Positions 27,196-35,989 of a DNA stretch of 64,000 bases are shown piece by piece. The stretch comes from Iodidimonas nitroreducens (GTDB lineage: Bacteria > Pseudomonadota > Alphaproteobacteria > Sphingomonadales > Rhodothalassiaceae). Under the pieces are notes generated by a model. The model made no database searches. It had not been told where the DNA came from and worked only from the letters and a program-made list of their open reading frames with translations. Numbering within the stretch: position 1 is the stretch's first letter; each line of letters opens with the position of its first letter. The stretch lies in assembly GCF_008579165.1 (NCBI RefSeq), contig NZ_BKCN01000003.1, one strand, 5' to 3'. The position numbers and the translations under genes were made by a program.

Positions 27196-28749
27196 ATGGC
27201 CGATCAAACCAAAAAGCGCAGTTTATATATCAGGCAATTCCAGTTTTCCGATATTGATGATGTGGTGGCGCTTTTGAAAAAAGCCTATCCCACCATGCCC
27301 ACCATGGCTCCGGAAAATCTTCGCGGGCCCCTCAGCCGCTATCCCGAAGGCCAGTTTGTCGCCATTTTGGATGAGGCCATCATCGGGGTGTGCCTCACCT
27401 TTCGAATTTCTCAATCCATTGCCTTAAAGCCCCATAGCTGGGCCGAGATTACCGGCAATGGCTTTGCCTCGCGCCATGATCCCGATGGATCCGTGCTCTA
27501 TGGCATGGAGGTTGCGGTCGATCCCGATGTGCGCGGCTTGAAAATCGGCCAAAGACTTTATGATGCGCGGAAAAAACTGGCCCGCGAGCAGGGCTTGAAG
27601 GGCATTGTTTTTGCGGGCCGGATGCCCGGCTATGGGCGGCGGCGGCGGCGCTTTCCAACGCCTGAAGCCTATCTGGAAGCGGCCCAGGATCGCCGGGTGC
27701 GCGATAGCGTGATCGGCTTTCAATTGCGCAATAATTTCGAGCCGGTGCAGATTTTGCACGATTATCTGCCCAGCGACAAAGAAAGCTTTGGCTGCGCTGT
27801 TTTGATGCAGTGGCATAATCCCGATATTGCCAATACCGAAGAAACCAAAGGCATTCATCGCAGCCGGGTCAGCGGGCGTCCGGTGCGGGTGGCCACCGTT
27901 CAGATGGAAATGCGGGCGGTGGATTCCTTTGAGGAATTCATCAAGAATGTGGCCTATTTCACCGAGGTCGCAAGCGATTATCGCTCTGATTTCGTGGTGT
28001 TCCCTGAACTCTTTACCCTGCAATTACTCTCTGCCGAGCCGAAAAAGCTGACCCCTCAGGAAGGGATTGAGGCGCTGACCCGCTATGCCGAACAATTTCG
28101 CGAAACCATGCGCGATCTGGCGATGCGCTATAATATCAATATCATTGGCGGCTCAACCCCGGTGCGCATGGAGGGGGGGGATGTGAAAAACATCACCTAT
28201 GTATTCCTGCGCGATGGGGCGGTTCATGCCCAGGATAAAATCCACCCCACCCCCAATGAGCGTTTCTGGTGGAATATCAAGGGGGGAACAGAGGTGGCGG
28301 CGATCCCCACCGATTGCGGCATGATCGGGGTTTTGATCTGCTATGACAGCGAATTTCCCGAACTCGCCCGCCGATTGGTGGATCAGGGCGCCCTGATCCT
28401 GTTCGTGCCTTTTTGCACCGATGAACGGCAAAGCTATTTGCGGGTGCGCTATTGTGCCCAGGCGCGGGCGGTGGAAAATCAAAGCTATGTGGTGATGGCG
28501 GGGAATGTCGGCAATCTGCCGAATGTCGAGAATATGGACATTCAATATGCCCAAAGCTGCATCCTCACCCCTTGCGATTTTCCCTTTGCCCGGGATGGAA
28601 TCGCCGCCGATACCACCCCCAATGCCGAAACCGTGGCTTTTGCCGATCTGCATCTTGATGATCTGGTGCGGGCGCGCAATTCCGGCACGGTGACCAATCT
28701 GAAGGACCGGCGCTTTGATCTTTATCATATCGATTGGGAGCGCAAATAA
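27196..28749 (+). CDS. GNAT acetyltransferase fused to a carbon-nitrogen hydrolase
   Basis: A 517-aa fusion, like B. subtilis YhcX. Residues 1-210 form a GNAT domain (VAVDPDVRGLKIGQRLYDARKKL, the acetyl-CoA loop near 115-125). Residues 230-517 are a nitrilase-superfamily amidase with the triad Glu in FPELF (about 269), Lys in QDKIHPTP (about 346) and Cys in LICYDSEFPE (about 380). Substrates are unknown, although the nitrilase branch cleaves amides. AAGGAAGAAG sits just before the ATG at 27196. The last 25 bases overlap the convergent CDF gene. Confidence 0.92.
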   Translation: MADQTKKRSLYIRQFQFSDIDDVVALLKKAYPTMPTMAPENLRGPLSRYPEGQFVAILDEAIIGVCLTFRISQSIALKPHSWAEITGNGFASRHDPDGSVLYGMEVAVDPDVRGLKIGQRLYDARKKLAREQGLKGIVFAGRMPGYGRRRRRFPTPEAYLEAAQDRRVRDSVIGFQLRNNFEPVQILHDYLPSDKESFGCAVLMQWHNPDIANTEETKGIHRSRVSGRPVRVATVQMEMRAVDSFEEFIKNVAYFTEVASDYRSDFVVFPELFTLQLLSAEPKKLTPQEGIEALTRYAEQFRETMRDLAMRYNINIIGGSTPVRMEGGDVKNITYVFLRDGAVHAQDKIHPTPNERFWWNIKGGTEVAAIPTDCGMIGVLICYDSEFPELARRLVDQGALILFVPFCTDERQSYLRVRYCAQARAVENQSYVVMAGNVGNLPNVENMDIQYAQSCILTPCDFPFARDGIAADTTPNAETVAFADLHLDDLVRARNSGTVTNLKDRRFDLYHIDWERK

Positions 28750-29684
28750 ATCCCAGTGGAATCATCTTGGCGGATGATCGGCGCAGCATCAGATTCGATC
28801 TGAATGGTGCTGTGGGTGATGCCATAGCGTTTGGCAAGGAAATCTTTTACGCGCAGTAACACATCATCGGCGCGATCTTCGGGCCGGATGGTGATATGCA
28901 TGGTCAAAAGCGGGCGTTCGGCGGTTAAAAGCCAGACATGCAGATGGTGCACATCGCAAATTTGCACGATTTCGTTTGAAAGTTCACGCGCCAGAGTTTC
29001 GGGATCGATATGATCGGGCGCACCTTCCATCAGGATATGCAGGGTTCGCCGGGTGATCGACCAACCGGCGCGGATCAAAAGCCCCGCCACCAGCAAGGAC
29101 AGCAGCGGGTCGATGGGGGTCCAGCCCGTATAAAGAATGACGATGGCGGCGATGATCGCGGCGATTGAGCCCAGAATATCGCCAATCACATGCCATAAAG
29201 CCGCGCGGATATTGAGATTGTTTCGATCCGCCCCGTGGATCAGACGAAAAGCGACGAGATTGACCAGAAGCCCGACGATCGCCACCGCCAGCATCGGTCC
29301 GGCCATCACCTCGGGCGGGGAGGCGATGCGCTTTAACGCCTCGATCACGATCCAGATCGTCAAAACTAAAAGCGCCAATCCATTGATGAAAGCGGCGATC
29401 ACCTCGAATCGGTAATAGCCAAAGCTTTTGCCCCTATCATGGGGGCGGCGAGAGATGCGAAAGGCGGAAAAGGCGAGCGCCAGCGCCGCCGCATCGGTCA
29501 GCATATGCCCGGCATCCGCCAAAAGGGCGAGGGAGCCGGATAAAATCCCCCCCGCCACTTCGATCAGCATGAAGCCGCCGATCAAAAGCATCGCAAAGAA
29601 TGTGCGGCGCTCGTTCAGATGATCATGCCCACCGCTATGGCTGTGGAGGGCGCCATGGCTGTGGCTGTGATGATCTCTATGCAT
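28725..29684 (-). CDS. Cation diffusion facilitator (ZitB/CzcD-type zinc exporter)
   Basis: A 319-aa proton-driven exporter of Zn2+ or similar ions. The N-terminal 20 residues are His-rich (HRDHHSHSHGALHSHSGGHDH), typical of CDF metal-binding tails. Six transmembrane helices follow, with the transport sites in LLADAGHMLTDAAAL (helix 2) and HVIGDILGS (helix 5). The cytoplasmic C-terminal domain contains DVHHLHVWLLTAERP. A DoxX-like membrane protein gene lies 36 bases upstream in the same direction. With the Zur locus 4 kb away, a zinc role is likely but unproven. Confidence 0.93.
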   Translation of the reverse strand: MHRDHHSHSHGALHSHSGGHDHLNERRTFFAMLLIGGFMLIEVAGGILSGSLALLADAGHMLTDAAALALAFSAFRISRRPHDRGKSFGYYRFEVIAAFINGLALLVLTIWIVIEALKRIASPPEVMAGPMLAVAIVGLLVNLVAFRLIHGADRNNLNIRAALWHVIGDILGSIAAIIAAIVILYTGWTPIDPLLSLLVAGLLIRAGWSITRRTLHILMEGAPDHIDPETLARELSNEIVQICDVHHLHVWLLTAERPLLTMHITIRPEDRADDVLLRVKDFLAKRYGITHSTIQIESDAAPIIRQDDSTGIYLRSQSI

Positions 29685-29720
29685 GAAGGGAATCCGGGGA
29701 CTTTGGCCGAGTTTACTGGT

Positions 29721-30209
29721 TTACCGGCTTTTGATCATGTCGCGATGGAAAAAGAGCAGAGCTGCGCTGGAAATCCACACCAGCAGCGCCATGATGAACA
29801 GGCTGCCGCCATCGCTGGCGATTTGATCGGCTTCGCTGCCCACCACAATGCCAAGAGGGGTGAACAGATGGAAGAAGATCGCGCCGCTGATCACCCCAAG
29901 GGCCAAGAGCGCGCCCACGGCATGGGTTTTTGCGGCCCGGCCTTGCCCCTTCAGGCCGCCCAGGGCCGCCCCCGCAAGCAAAAGCAGGCTGGCGATCAAT
30001 TCCGCCACCCCCACGATCTGTTGGCTGAAAATGCCGCCGGGGGCAAAAAGCCCGGAAAGGCCAAGGCTGCTTTGGGCCCAGCCCTCAATGGTTTTGAAAA
30101 TATAGACCGGCTCGGGTGCTCCGGTAAATTTGAAAGCCAAGGATTGCACAAAAACAAAGGCAATGAACACGGTCAGCAACCAGGGCAGAATTTTTTTCAC
30201 AAAAGTCAT
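29721..30209 (-). CDS. DoxX-like integral membrane protein
   Basis: A 162-aa protein with four transmembrane helices and a Lys-rich loop (GLKGQGRAAKTH). The first helix is followed by LAFKFTGAPEPVYIFKTIEGW, resembling the DoxX/DoxD-like group. No catalytic motif is seen. It ends 36 bases before the CDF gene and probably shares its transcript. The function is unknown. Confidence 0.7.
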   Translation of the reverse strand: MTFVKKILPWLLTVFIAFVFVQSLAFKFTGAPEPVYIFKTIEGWAQSSLGLSGLFAPGGIFSQQIVGVAELIASLLLLAGAALGGLKGQGRAAKTHAVGALLALGVISGAIFFHLFTPLGIVVGSEADQIASDGGSLFIMALLVWISSAALLFFHRDMIKSR

Positions 30210-30286
30210 GGCTCTCTCCTTTATTTCGCATCATGCTTGCATCTTATAATGTGAGAGTGCCACTAAAAATGACAAAGGGGATCAAG

Positions 30287-31678
30287 ATGATGTGTTTGCC
30301 AAAAATTTCGGGGCCGAGGTCATGGCGGCGGGGCCGTCATCATCTGGGGGCTTTCGCGCTGATGGCGGCCTTCTTTGCGCCCGGCCTCGGTTGGGCGCAG
30401 GTGTCTGGCTCGCAATCGCCCGCAGATGATGCCGCCATCGAAAGCGGCATTGAAAGCGATTATGCTTATCTTGAAAAGCTTTATACCCATCTTCATGCCC
30501 ATCCTGAATTGTCGTTTCAAGAAGCCGAGACCGCAGCCCGTATGGCCAGCGAGCTTGGGGAATTGGGTTTTGATGTCACCCCCGATGTGGGCGGCCATGG
30601 GCTTGTGGGGGTTTTTAAAAACGGCCCCGGCCCCACGCTTTTGATCCGCGCCGATATGGATGCCCTGCCGGTGAAGGAAATGACCGGAAAGCCCTATGCC
30701 TCAACGGTAACGGCGGTGGAACAGAATGGCCAGGATGTGCATGTGATGCATGCCTGCGGTCATGATGTGCATATGACCGTTTTTGTTGGCACGGCGCGGC
30801 GGCTGGTGGCTTTGCGCGATCAATGGTCGGGCACTTTGGTGATGATAGGCCAGCCGGCGGAAGAACGCGGAGCCGGGGCCAAAGCGATGATTTCTGATGG
30901 TTTGTTCGAGCGCTTTCCTCGTCCCGATTATAACATCGCGCTGCATGTCAGCTCATCTTTGGCGGCGGGCAAGCTGGCTTATGTTTCGGGCTATGCCCTT
31001 GCCAATGTGGATTCGGTGGATATTGCTGTGCACGGCATTGGCGGGCATGGCGCCTATCCCCATGCCACCAAAGATCCGGTGGTGCTGGCCAGCCAGATCG
31101 TGATGGGCCTGCAAACCATCGCCAGCCGCGAGGTGGACCCGCAAGATCCGGTGGTGGTGACGGTGGGATCGATCCATGGCGGCACCAAGCACAATATCAT
31201 CGGTGATCGGGTCGATCTGCAACTGACCGTGCGCAGCTATTCCGATGCCACCCGCAATCGCGTTTTGGCAGCTATCGAGCGGATCACCAAAAATACCGCG
31301 CTGGCTTTTGGCCTGCCGTCAGATCGCTTGCCCGAAGTGGTGGTGAAGGATGAATTCACCCCCTCCACCTATAATGATCCCGATCTCACTGCGCGATTGG
31401 TTGCAGCCCTCAGCGGGCCTTTGGGGGCAGAGAATGTGTTGGAAACCCAGCCGGTGATGGGGGGTGAGGATTTTGGCCGCTATGGCCGCGAAGGCATTCC
31501 CAGTGTGATTTTCTGGCTGGGTGCGGTGGAGCCTGAAAAAGTGGAAGCGGCAGCGCGCGGAGAGATCAGCCTGCCATCCCTTCATTCGCCATTTTTTGCG
31601 CCCTTACCCGAACCCACGATCAAAACCGGGGTGGAGGCGATGACCCATGCAGCCCTTGATCTGTTTGGCGGCGAATAG
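30287..31678 (+). CDS. Exported M20-family amidohydrolase
   Basis: About 463 aa. The family includes hippurate hydrolases and N-acyl amino acid deacylases. A signal peptide is present (ending GLGWAQ), so the enzyme acts in the periplasm. Metal-binding signatures are IRADMDALPVKE (about 120) and HACGHDVHM (about 155), and the dimerisation domain begins VDIAVHGIGGHGAYPH. AAAGGGG lies 6 bases before the ATG at 30287. The periplasmic location is slightly unusual for this family. The substrate cannot be told from sequence. Confidence 0.9.
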   Translation: MMCLPKISGPRSWRRGRHHLGAFALMAAFFAPGLGWAQVSGSQSPADDAAIESGIESDYAYLEKLYTHLHAHPELSFQEAETAARMASELGELGFDVTPDVGGHGLVGVFKNGPGPTLLIRADMDALPVKEMTGKPYASTVTAVEQNGQDVHVMHACGHDVHMTVFVGTARRLVALRDQWSGTLVMIGQPAEERGAGAKAMISDGLFERFPRPDYNIALHVSSSLAAGKLAYVSGYALANVDSVDIAVHGIGGHGAYPHATKDPVVLASQIVMGLQTIASREVDPQDPVVVTVGSIHGGTKHNIIGDRVDLQLTVRSYSDATRNRVLAAIERITKNTALAFGLPSDRLPEVVVKDEFTPSTYNDPDLTARLVAALSGPLGAENVLETQPVMGGEDFGRYGREGIPSVIFWLGAVEPEKVEAAARGEISLPSLHSPFFAPLPEPTIKTGVEAMTHAALDLFGGE

Positions 31679-31804
31679 GATTTGGGGTGGGGCTTTTGAT
31701 GTGGCTAAGCCTTCATTTTGATCATTTGTGATCCGATGATGGATTGACCAAGGGGCCGATCCGGGGTCATGCTTTTCTTTGCAGTGTTGGAGGGAGGAAG
31801 AACC

Positions 31805-32220
31805 ATGATTCCCGGAAAGCCGCCGCAAGAGCAGATAGACGACGATGACAGCCCGCTTAATATCACGGTAGACACCGTTTCCCATATCATCGAACGGGTG
31901 CAGGAAGCCTATGGCGATCTGCCCATGATCATGAAGGGGACGGGGATGTGGATGTGACGGAGCGCCGAGGCGCCGAAGCCGATTTCAATGCGCTGGCAGA
32001 ATTCATCGATGATTTGAATGAGGATGAACGCATCGATCTGGTGACCCTGATGTGGGTGGGGCGGGGCACCTTCAGCGTCGATGAACTGCCCCAAATCAGG
32101 GCAGAAGCCCGACGCGAGGCCACCCACACAACCGCTGAGTATCTGCTTTCCACCCCCTTGCTCGCTATCTATCTGGCTGATGGGCTTGAAGCCTTTGGGT
32201 TGGCGGTGGAAAGCGATTAA
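31805..32220 (+). CDS. DUF3775 protein
   Basis: A small acidic protein of about 138 aa after repair, common in alphaproteobacteria and without known function. Residues 15-40 (ITVDTVSHIIERVQEAYGDLP) and the C-terminal EARREATHTTAEYLLSTPLLAIYLADG match the family. The frame breaks at a G4 run (31936-31939): a fifth G restores MKGDGDVDVTERRG. A good GGAGGAAG-like site precedes the ATG at 31805. Confidence 0.8.
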
Positions 32221-32239
32221 GGGGATCAGGCACGCCGCT

Positions 32240-32331
32240 TAGAGCATTTTCCGATCAAAGTGGATCGGATCAAATGCTCTAAATATTTGTTTGACCGCGT
32301 CGTGATTCTACTCCGCTCGAAATCGCTCTAG
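32240..32331. repeat. REP-like dispersed intergenic element of alphaproteobacteria
   Basis: The element opens with a hairpin at 32240-32280 (AGAGCATTTTCCGATC pairing with GATCGGATCAAATGCTCT), followed by the segment AAATATTTGTTTGACCGCGTCG and a closing GAAATCGCTCTAG. Very similar intergenic elements occur in Rhizobiales and relatives. The right end lies in the GST gene: on the minus strand its TAG supplies that gene's stop codon. Confidence 0.75.
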
Positions 32332-32963
32332 ACATCGGGGACGCAGACACCCTTTTGCACGGCCGGACGCTTTGAGATTTCAGTCAGCCATCTTTGGATA
32401 TGGAGCATATCGGGAAGTTTGCCCTGCGTTTCTTCCTGCAGGAATTTCAAGCCGAATTTGGTCCATGAAAAGCTGGCGATATCGGCGATGCTATAGTCGT
32501 CTCCGGCCAGATAGGCGCTTTTGGAAAGCTGGTTATCCATCACCGAAAGCAGGCGGCTCGATTCATCGCGATAGCGTTCGATAGCATAAGGCACGCGATG
32601 GGGCGCATAATGATAGAAATGAAAAGCCTGCCCCATCATCGGGCCCAGATTGGCCGCTTGCCAGATCAACCAATTCATCACCCGATAGCGATCTTCGCTC
32701 TTCTCAGGCAGGAATTTCCCGGTTTTCTCGGCCAGATAAAGCAGGATGGAAACTGATTCGAAAATCGTGATATCGCCCGATGGGCCATCATGATCGACCA
32801 GTGCAGGGATTTTTCCATTCGGGTTGATGGCCAGGAATTCAGCGCGTTTTTGCAATCCCTTGCCGATATCGGTGGGAAAAACAGTATAATCCAGCGCACA
32901 TTCCTCAAGCATGATCGAGGCCTTGTGCCCATTGGGGGTGGCCCATGTATAAAGATCAATCAT
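32328..32963 (-). CDS. Glutathione S-transferase, YghU/Ure2-like
   Basis: A 211-aa cytosolic enzyme: thioredoxin-like N-terminal domain (IDLYTWATPNGHKASIMLEE, then NPNGKIPALVDHDG and the glutathione-contacting FESVSILLYLAEKTG), and a helical C-terminal domain with the N-capping YSIADIASFSW. The Asn-for-Ser start ATPNGHK is typical of the nu/YghU type, which reduces disulfides with glutathione. The stop codon is provided by the adjoining repeat. Confidence 0.93.
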   Translation of the reverse strand: MIDLYTWATPNGHKASIMLEECALDYTVFPTDIGKGLQKRAEFLAINPNGKIPALVDHDGPSGDITIFESVSILLYLAEKTGKFLPEKSEDRYRVMNWLIWQAANLGPMMGQAFHFYHYAPHRVPYAIERYRDESSRLLSVMDNQLSKSAYLAGDDYSIADIASFSWTKFGLKFLQEETQGKLPDMLHIQRWLTEISKRPAVQKGVCVPDV

Positions 32964-33063
32964 GGCATCTCCTTGGTTTGGTGTTTTTTGACCTCCGGTT
33001 CAGGCAGATTACCAAAAGGCGCCGATGGGGCCCTTTGATCATGCGCGGGTAAACCTCAATTCC

Positions 33064-35153
33064 CTAAAAACCGGCACGAAGGATGAACCGCACGGTGCGG
33101 CCCGGCGCAGGCACCAGATCTTTGAGGAAGCTGGTGTGAAAGCGAATATCGCTATCAGCCAGATTGCGGCCCTCAATGATCAGTGAAATATCCCGCTCTT
33201 CAAAGGGATGAACGACAAGACTGGCCGTAAGGTTCACATAATCATCCGTTGGCAGTTCAAATTCGCCAATATCTTTTTGGCTTGCGGCATATTCCGCGGC
33301 GATATGCACATCAAAATAATGGCTTTCATAATCGCTGCCAAGGGTGAATGACAAAGGCGGAATGCGGGACAGGGGGGTATCACTGGCCGTTTCCTTGGCA
33401 TTCACAAAATCCAATTGCGCATTAATGGAGAAGGCCTGTTCGCCCGCCCGCCAAAGCTCATAATCTGCTTCAAGCTCAAGGCCATAAAAGCGGGCATTGG
33501 TGGCTGTGAATTGGGCCACGGGCAGGCCATCTTCTTCCTCGCCGGTAAAGCGCTCGAAAATGAAATCACTATAATCATAATAAAAGCCATTGATCAGGAA
33601 TTCAAAAGGACCGCCGGCCTTTTTCAGATTGAGTTCAAGGCCTTTCACCGTTTCTTCGCCCAGATCCACATCGCCCAATTCAAAGGTGAAGGTGGCCAGA
33701 TGCGGGCCATTCGAGAAAAGCTCGTCGGCATTGGGGGCGCGTTCAGTGCGAAAGCTGTTGATCCCGATCAGATAACCATCTCTCAGAGCATAAGAGGCCC
33801 CGGCAGAGAGGCTGATGCCGGTAAAATTGCGCTCGACCCCTAAATTATCGGATTGCACATCCTGACGATCAAGCCGGGCCCCCGCATCAAAATGCCAGGG
33901 TCCGATTTCATAGCTTTGGAAGCTGTATAATCCCCATTGAAACGTTTCATTGGGGGGAACGAAGGCTTCAGCCCCAATGGCTTCAAAATCGCGGCTGCGC
34001 AGATGCAGGCCGCTGGTGCCGGTCCAGCCTTCATGTGCGATCTGATCCAGATCGATCCGGCCTTCCCACTCATCATTCAAAAACAGGGTACCAATCTCGC
34101 CGCCTTCGAGCTCAGCCTGATCATAATCGGCATAGCCAAAGCGAAAGCGGGCCTGATCAAAGACCAGAAAATCGCTGGTCCATTCCCCGATCAGATCATA
34201 GCGCGTCTGTTCGATATCGATCCGCACGCCTTCTTCGCCGCCCGCTTCACTGTCTGTACTACCGCCTTCTTCCTCTTCTTCCTCAAGCTCTACAGGGATG
34301 CCATAATTATTATCGAGCCGGGTGACAGAGGCGCCCAGAAAGCCATGCCGCCCAACATAAGATAAGCCGCCCGTGATCCCCCAATTTTCCAGATCGGAAT
34401 TCTCGGCCCGGCCAAAAGGCTCGCTTTCCCCGGAGGCCAGTGGATTGGCGGCCCGCTCGCGATCCGATCGTAAAAAGCCCGGAGCCTTGAAATCACCGGC
34501 ATCACGATAAAAGCCATCCACATGGGCCATCAGGCCCCCAATGATATTGGCATTGAGCGCGCCGCTATTGAGCACTTCATCGCCATTGGTGCCATAGCTG
34601 GTGCGAAATTGCCCATCCACCCGGCCGTTTTCGGGCAAGGCACGGGGCACGCGATCGTCGATCACATTCACCACCCCGGCAATCGCATTGGCCCCATACA
34701 TCAAGGTGGCAGGGCCACGGATCACCTCAACCTTGCGGGCCGTTGCCAGATCCACCGCCGGGGCATGATCGGGGCTGGTGGTCGAGGCATCAAAGGTCCC
34801 CAGATCATTGATCAGGATGCGCAGGCGATCCCCTCCCAAACCGCGAATGATCGGGCGGCTGGCCCCCTGGCCAAAGGATGTTTGCGATAGACCGGGCAGG
34901 CCATCAAGGCTATCGCCAATGGTGCTGCGCAGGGTGCGGGCTAATTCTTCACCCGCTAAAACCGATGTGCCCTGCAGGATTTCAAAGCGGGATCGTCCGC
35001 CGGGATGCGCCGAGACGACGATTTCTTCAATGCCGCCACGATCATGTCCGGGATGGCCTTGATCAGTGGCCATCTGGGCATTGGCCATCCATGAAGGGCC
35101 GTGCCGCTGGCAAGGCTGATGATAAAGAGACGATAAGCTTTTTCCCGCGCCAT
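33064..35153 (-). CDS. TonB-dependent receptor, ZnuD-like zinc uptake
   Basis: An outer-membrane receptor, about 696 aa after repair. From the ATG at 35153 it has a signal peptide ending ANA; joining it needs one G near 35091 (CATGGATGG to CATGGGATGG). The TonB box is IEEIVVSA. The plug domain follows with SFGQGASRPIIRGLGGDRLRI and VEVIRGPATLMYG, then the barrel ending in a terminal Phe. The mature N-terminus is His-rich (HPGHD) and a long loop near residue 315-340 is Glu-rich, both as in ZnuD. It is divergent from zur across a Zur-box-like palindrome, supporting zinc as the substrate. Confidence 0.9.
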
Positions 35154-35203
35154 GGTGATCGGTCCTCAATCTGTGTTTATGGGTATTTGTTTCTTGAGGT
35201 CTG

Positions 35204-35224
35204 TAATGTTATATTATCTCATTA
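35204..35224. promoter_or_regulatory. Zur-box-like palindrome
   Basis: TAATGTTATATTATCTCATTA is a 21-bp palindrome broken at two pairs, close to Zur operators of alphaproteobacteria (AT-rich, with the ATGTTATA half-site). It is between the receptor start (35153) and zur (35331), so it could repress the receptor and perhaps zur. Confidence 0.75.
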
Positions 35225-35330
35225 TCGTCAAGTCCTAATATCCTGTTTGAAACGTTAAATCCGAAAAGCGCCAAATCAGGTAGAAATGCATGTCGTGATC
35301 GCGCTAAGCTGGTGAGATGAGAGGGAGGCC

Positions 35331-35828
35331 ATGGTGCAAAATCAAACCGATCCAGCGATTATATCCAATCATCGGTCCCATGATCATGAACAATGTCAGT
35401 CTGAAGCGCTTGATGCCGCGCGGCTGATCTGCGCCCGCCGGGGCACGCGTTTGACCGAGATGCGCCAGCGGGTTCTGGAACTCATCTGGAATGGCCATTC
35501 GGCGGTCAAGGCTTATGATCTGCTCGAGATGCTGTCTGCCCCTGATCGCGCGGTGCGCCCTCCCACGGTTTATCGGGCGCTGGAATTTTTGCTGGAAAAC
35601 AGGCTGATCCACCGGATTGAATCGCTCAATGCCTATGTTGGTTGCCCATCGCCCGGCGAATCTCATGTCAGCCAGTTTTTGATCTGCGAAAATTGTGCGG
35701 TGGTGACCGAGCTTTTAGGCCAGGACATCGCAAGGCTGGTGCGTGCAGAGGCCGATCAGCATGGCTTCCTGATCCGCCGCCAAACCGTTGAGGTGCACGG
35801 TTTGTGCCAGCAGTGCCAAGCCGCCTGA
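35331..35828 (+). CDS. zur: Fur-family regulator, Zur type
   Basis: A 165-aa zinc-responsive repressor. The winged-helix domain shows LTEMRQRVLELIWNG and RPPTVYRALEFLLENRLIHRIESLNAYVGC, the Zur-type recognition sequence. The structural zinc cysteines are CENC (about 118) and CQQC (about 158). The N-terminus is His-rich (NHRSHDHEQC). The divergent ZnuD-like receptor and the intervening palindrome support zinc rather than iron. Tandem repeats begin inside its last codons. Confidence 0.92.
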   Translation: MVQNQTDPAIISNHRSHDHEQCQSEALDAARLICARRGTRLTEMRQRVLELIWNGHSAVKAYDLLEMLSAPDRAVRPPTVYRALEFLLENRLIHRIESLNAYVGCPSPGESHVSQFLICENCAVVTELLGQDIARLVRAEADQHGFLIRRQTVEVHGLCQQCQAA

Positions 35829-35894
35829 GTCCGGCCTGAGTCCGGCCTGAGTCCCGCCCCAGTCTGGCCTGAGTCCCGCCCGAGTCCGGCCTGA
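35824..35894. repeat. 11-bp tandem repeat, about 6.5 copies, after zur
   Basis: Units of the type GTCCGGCCTGA, with C and T substitutions in two copies, repeat every 11 bases from the zur stop codon to 35894. The first unit includes the TGA of zur, and five of the units carry a TGA in a new frame. The 11-bp period is near one helical turn. Confidence 0.85.
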
Positions 35895-35989
35895 TCCCTG
35901 CTTTTGTCACAATTCTCTCATTTCAATGTCACGCGGCTTAAACGCAGGAGGTGCATTATTTAATGAATTGACCTGATAGCGAGAGCGCC

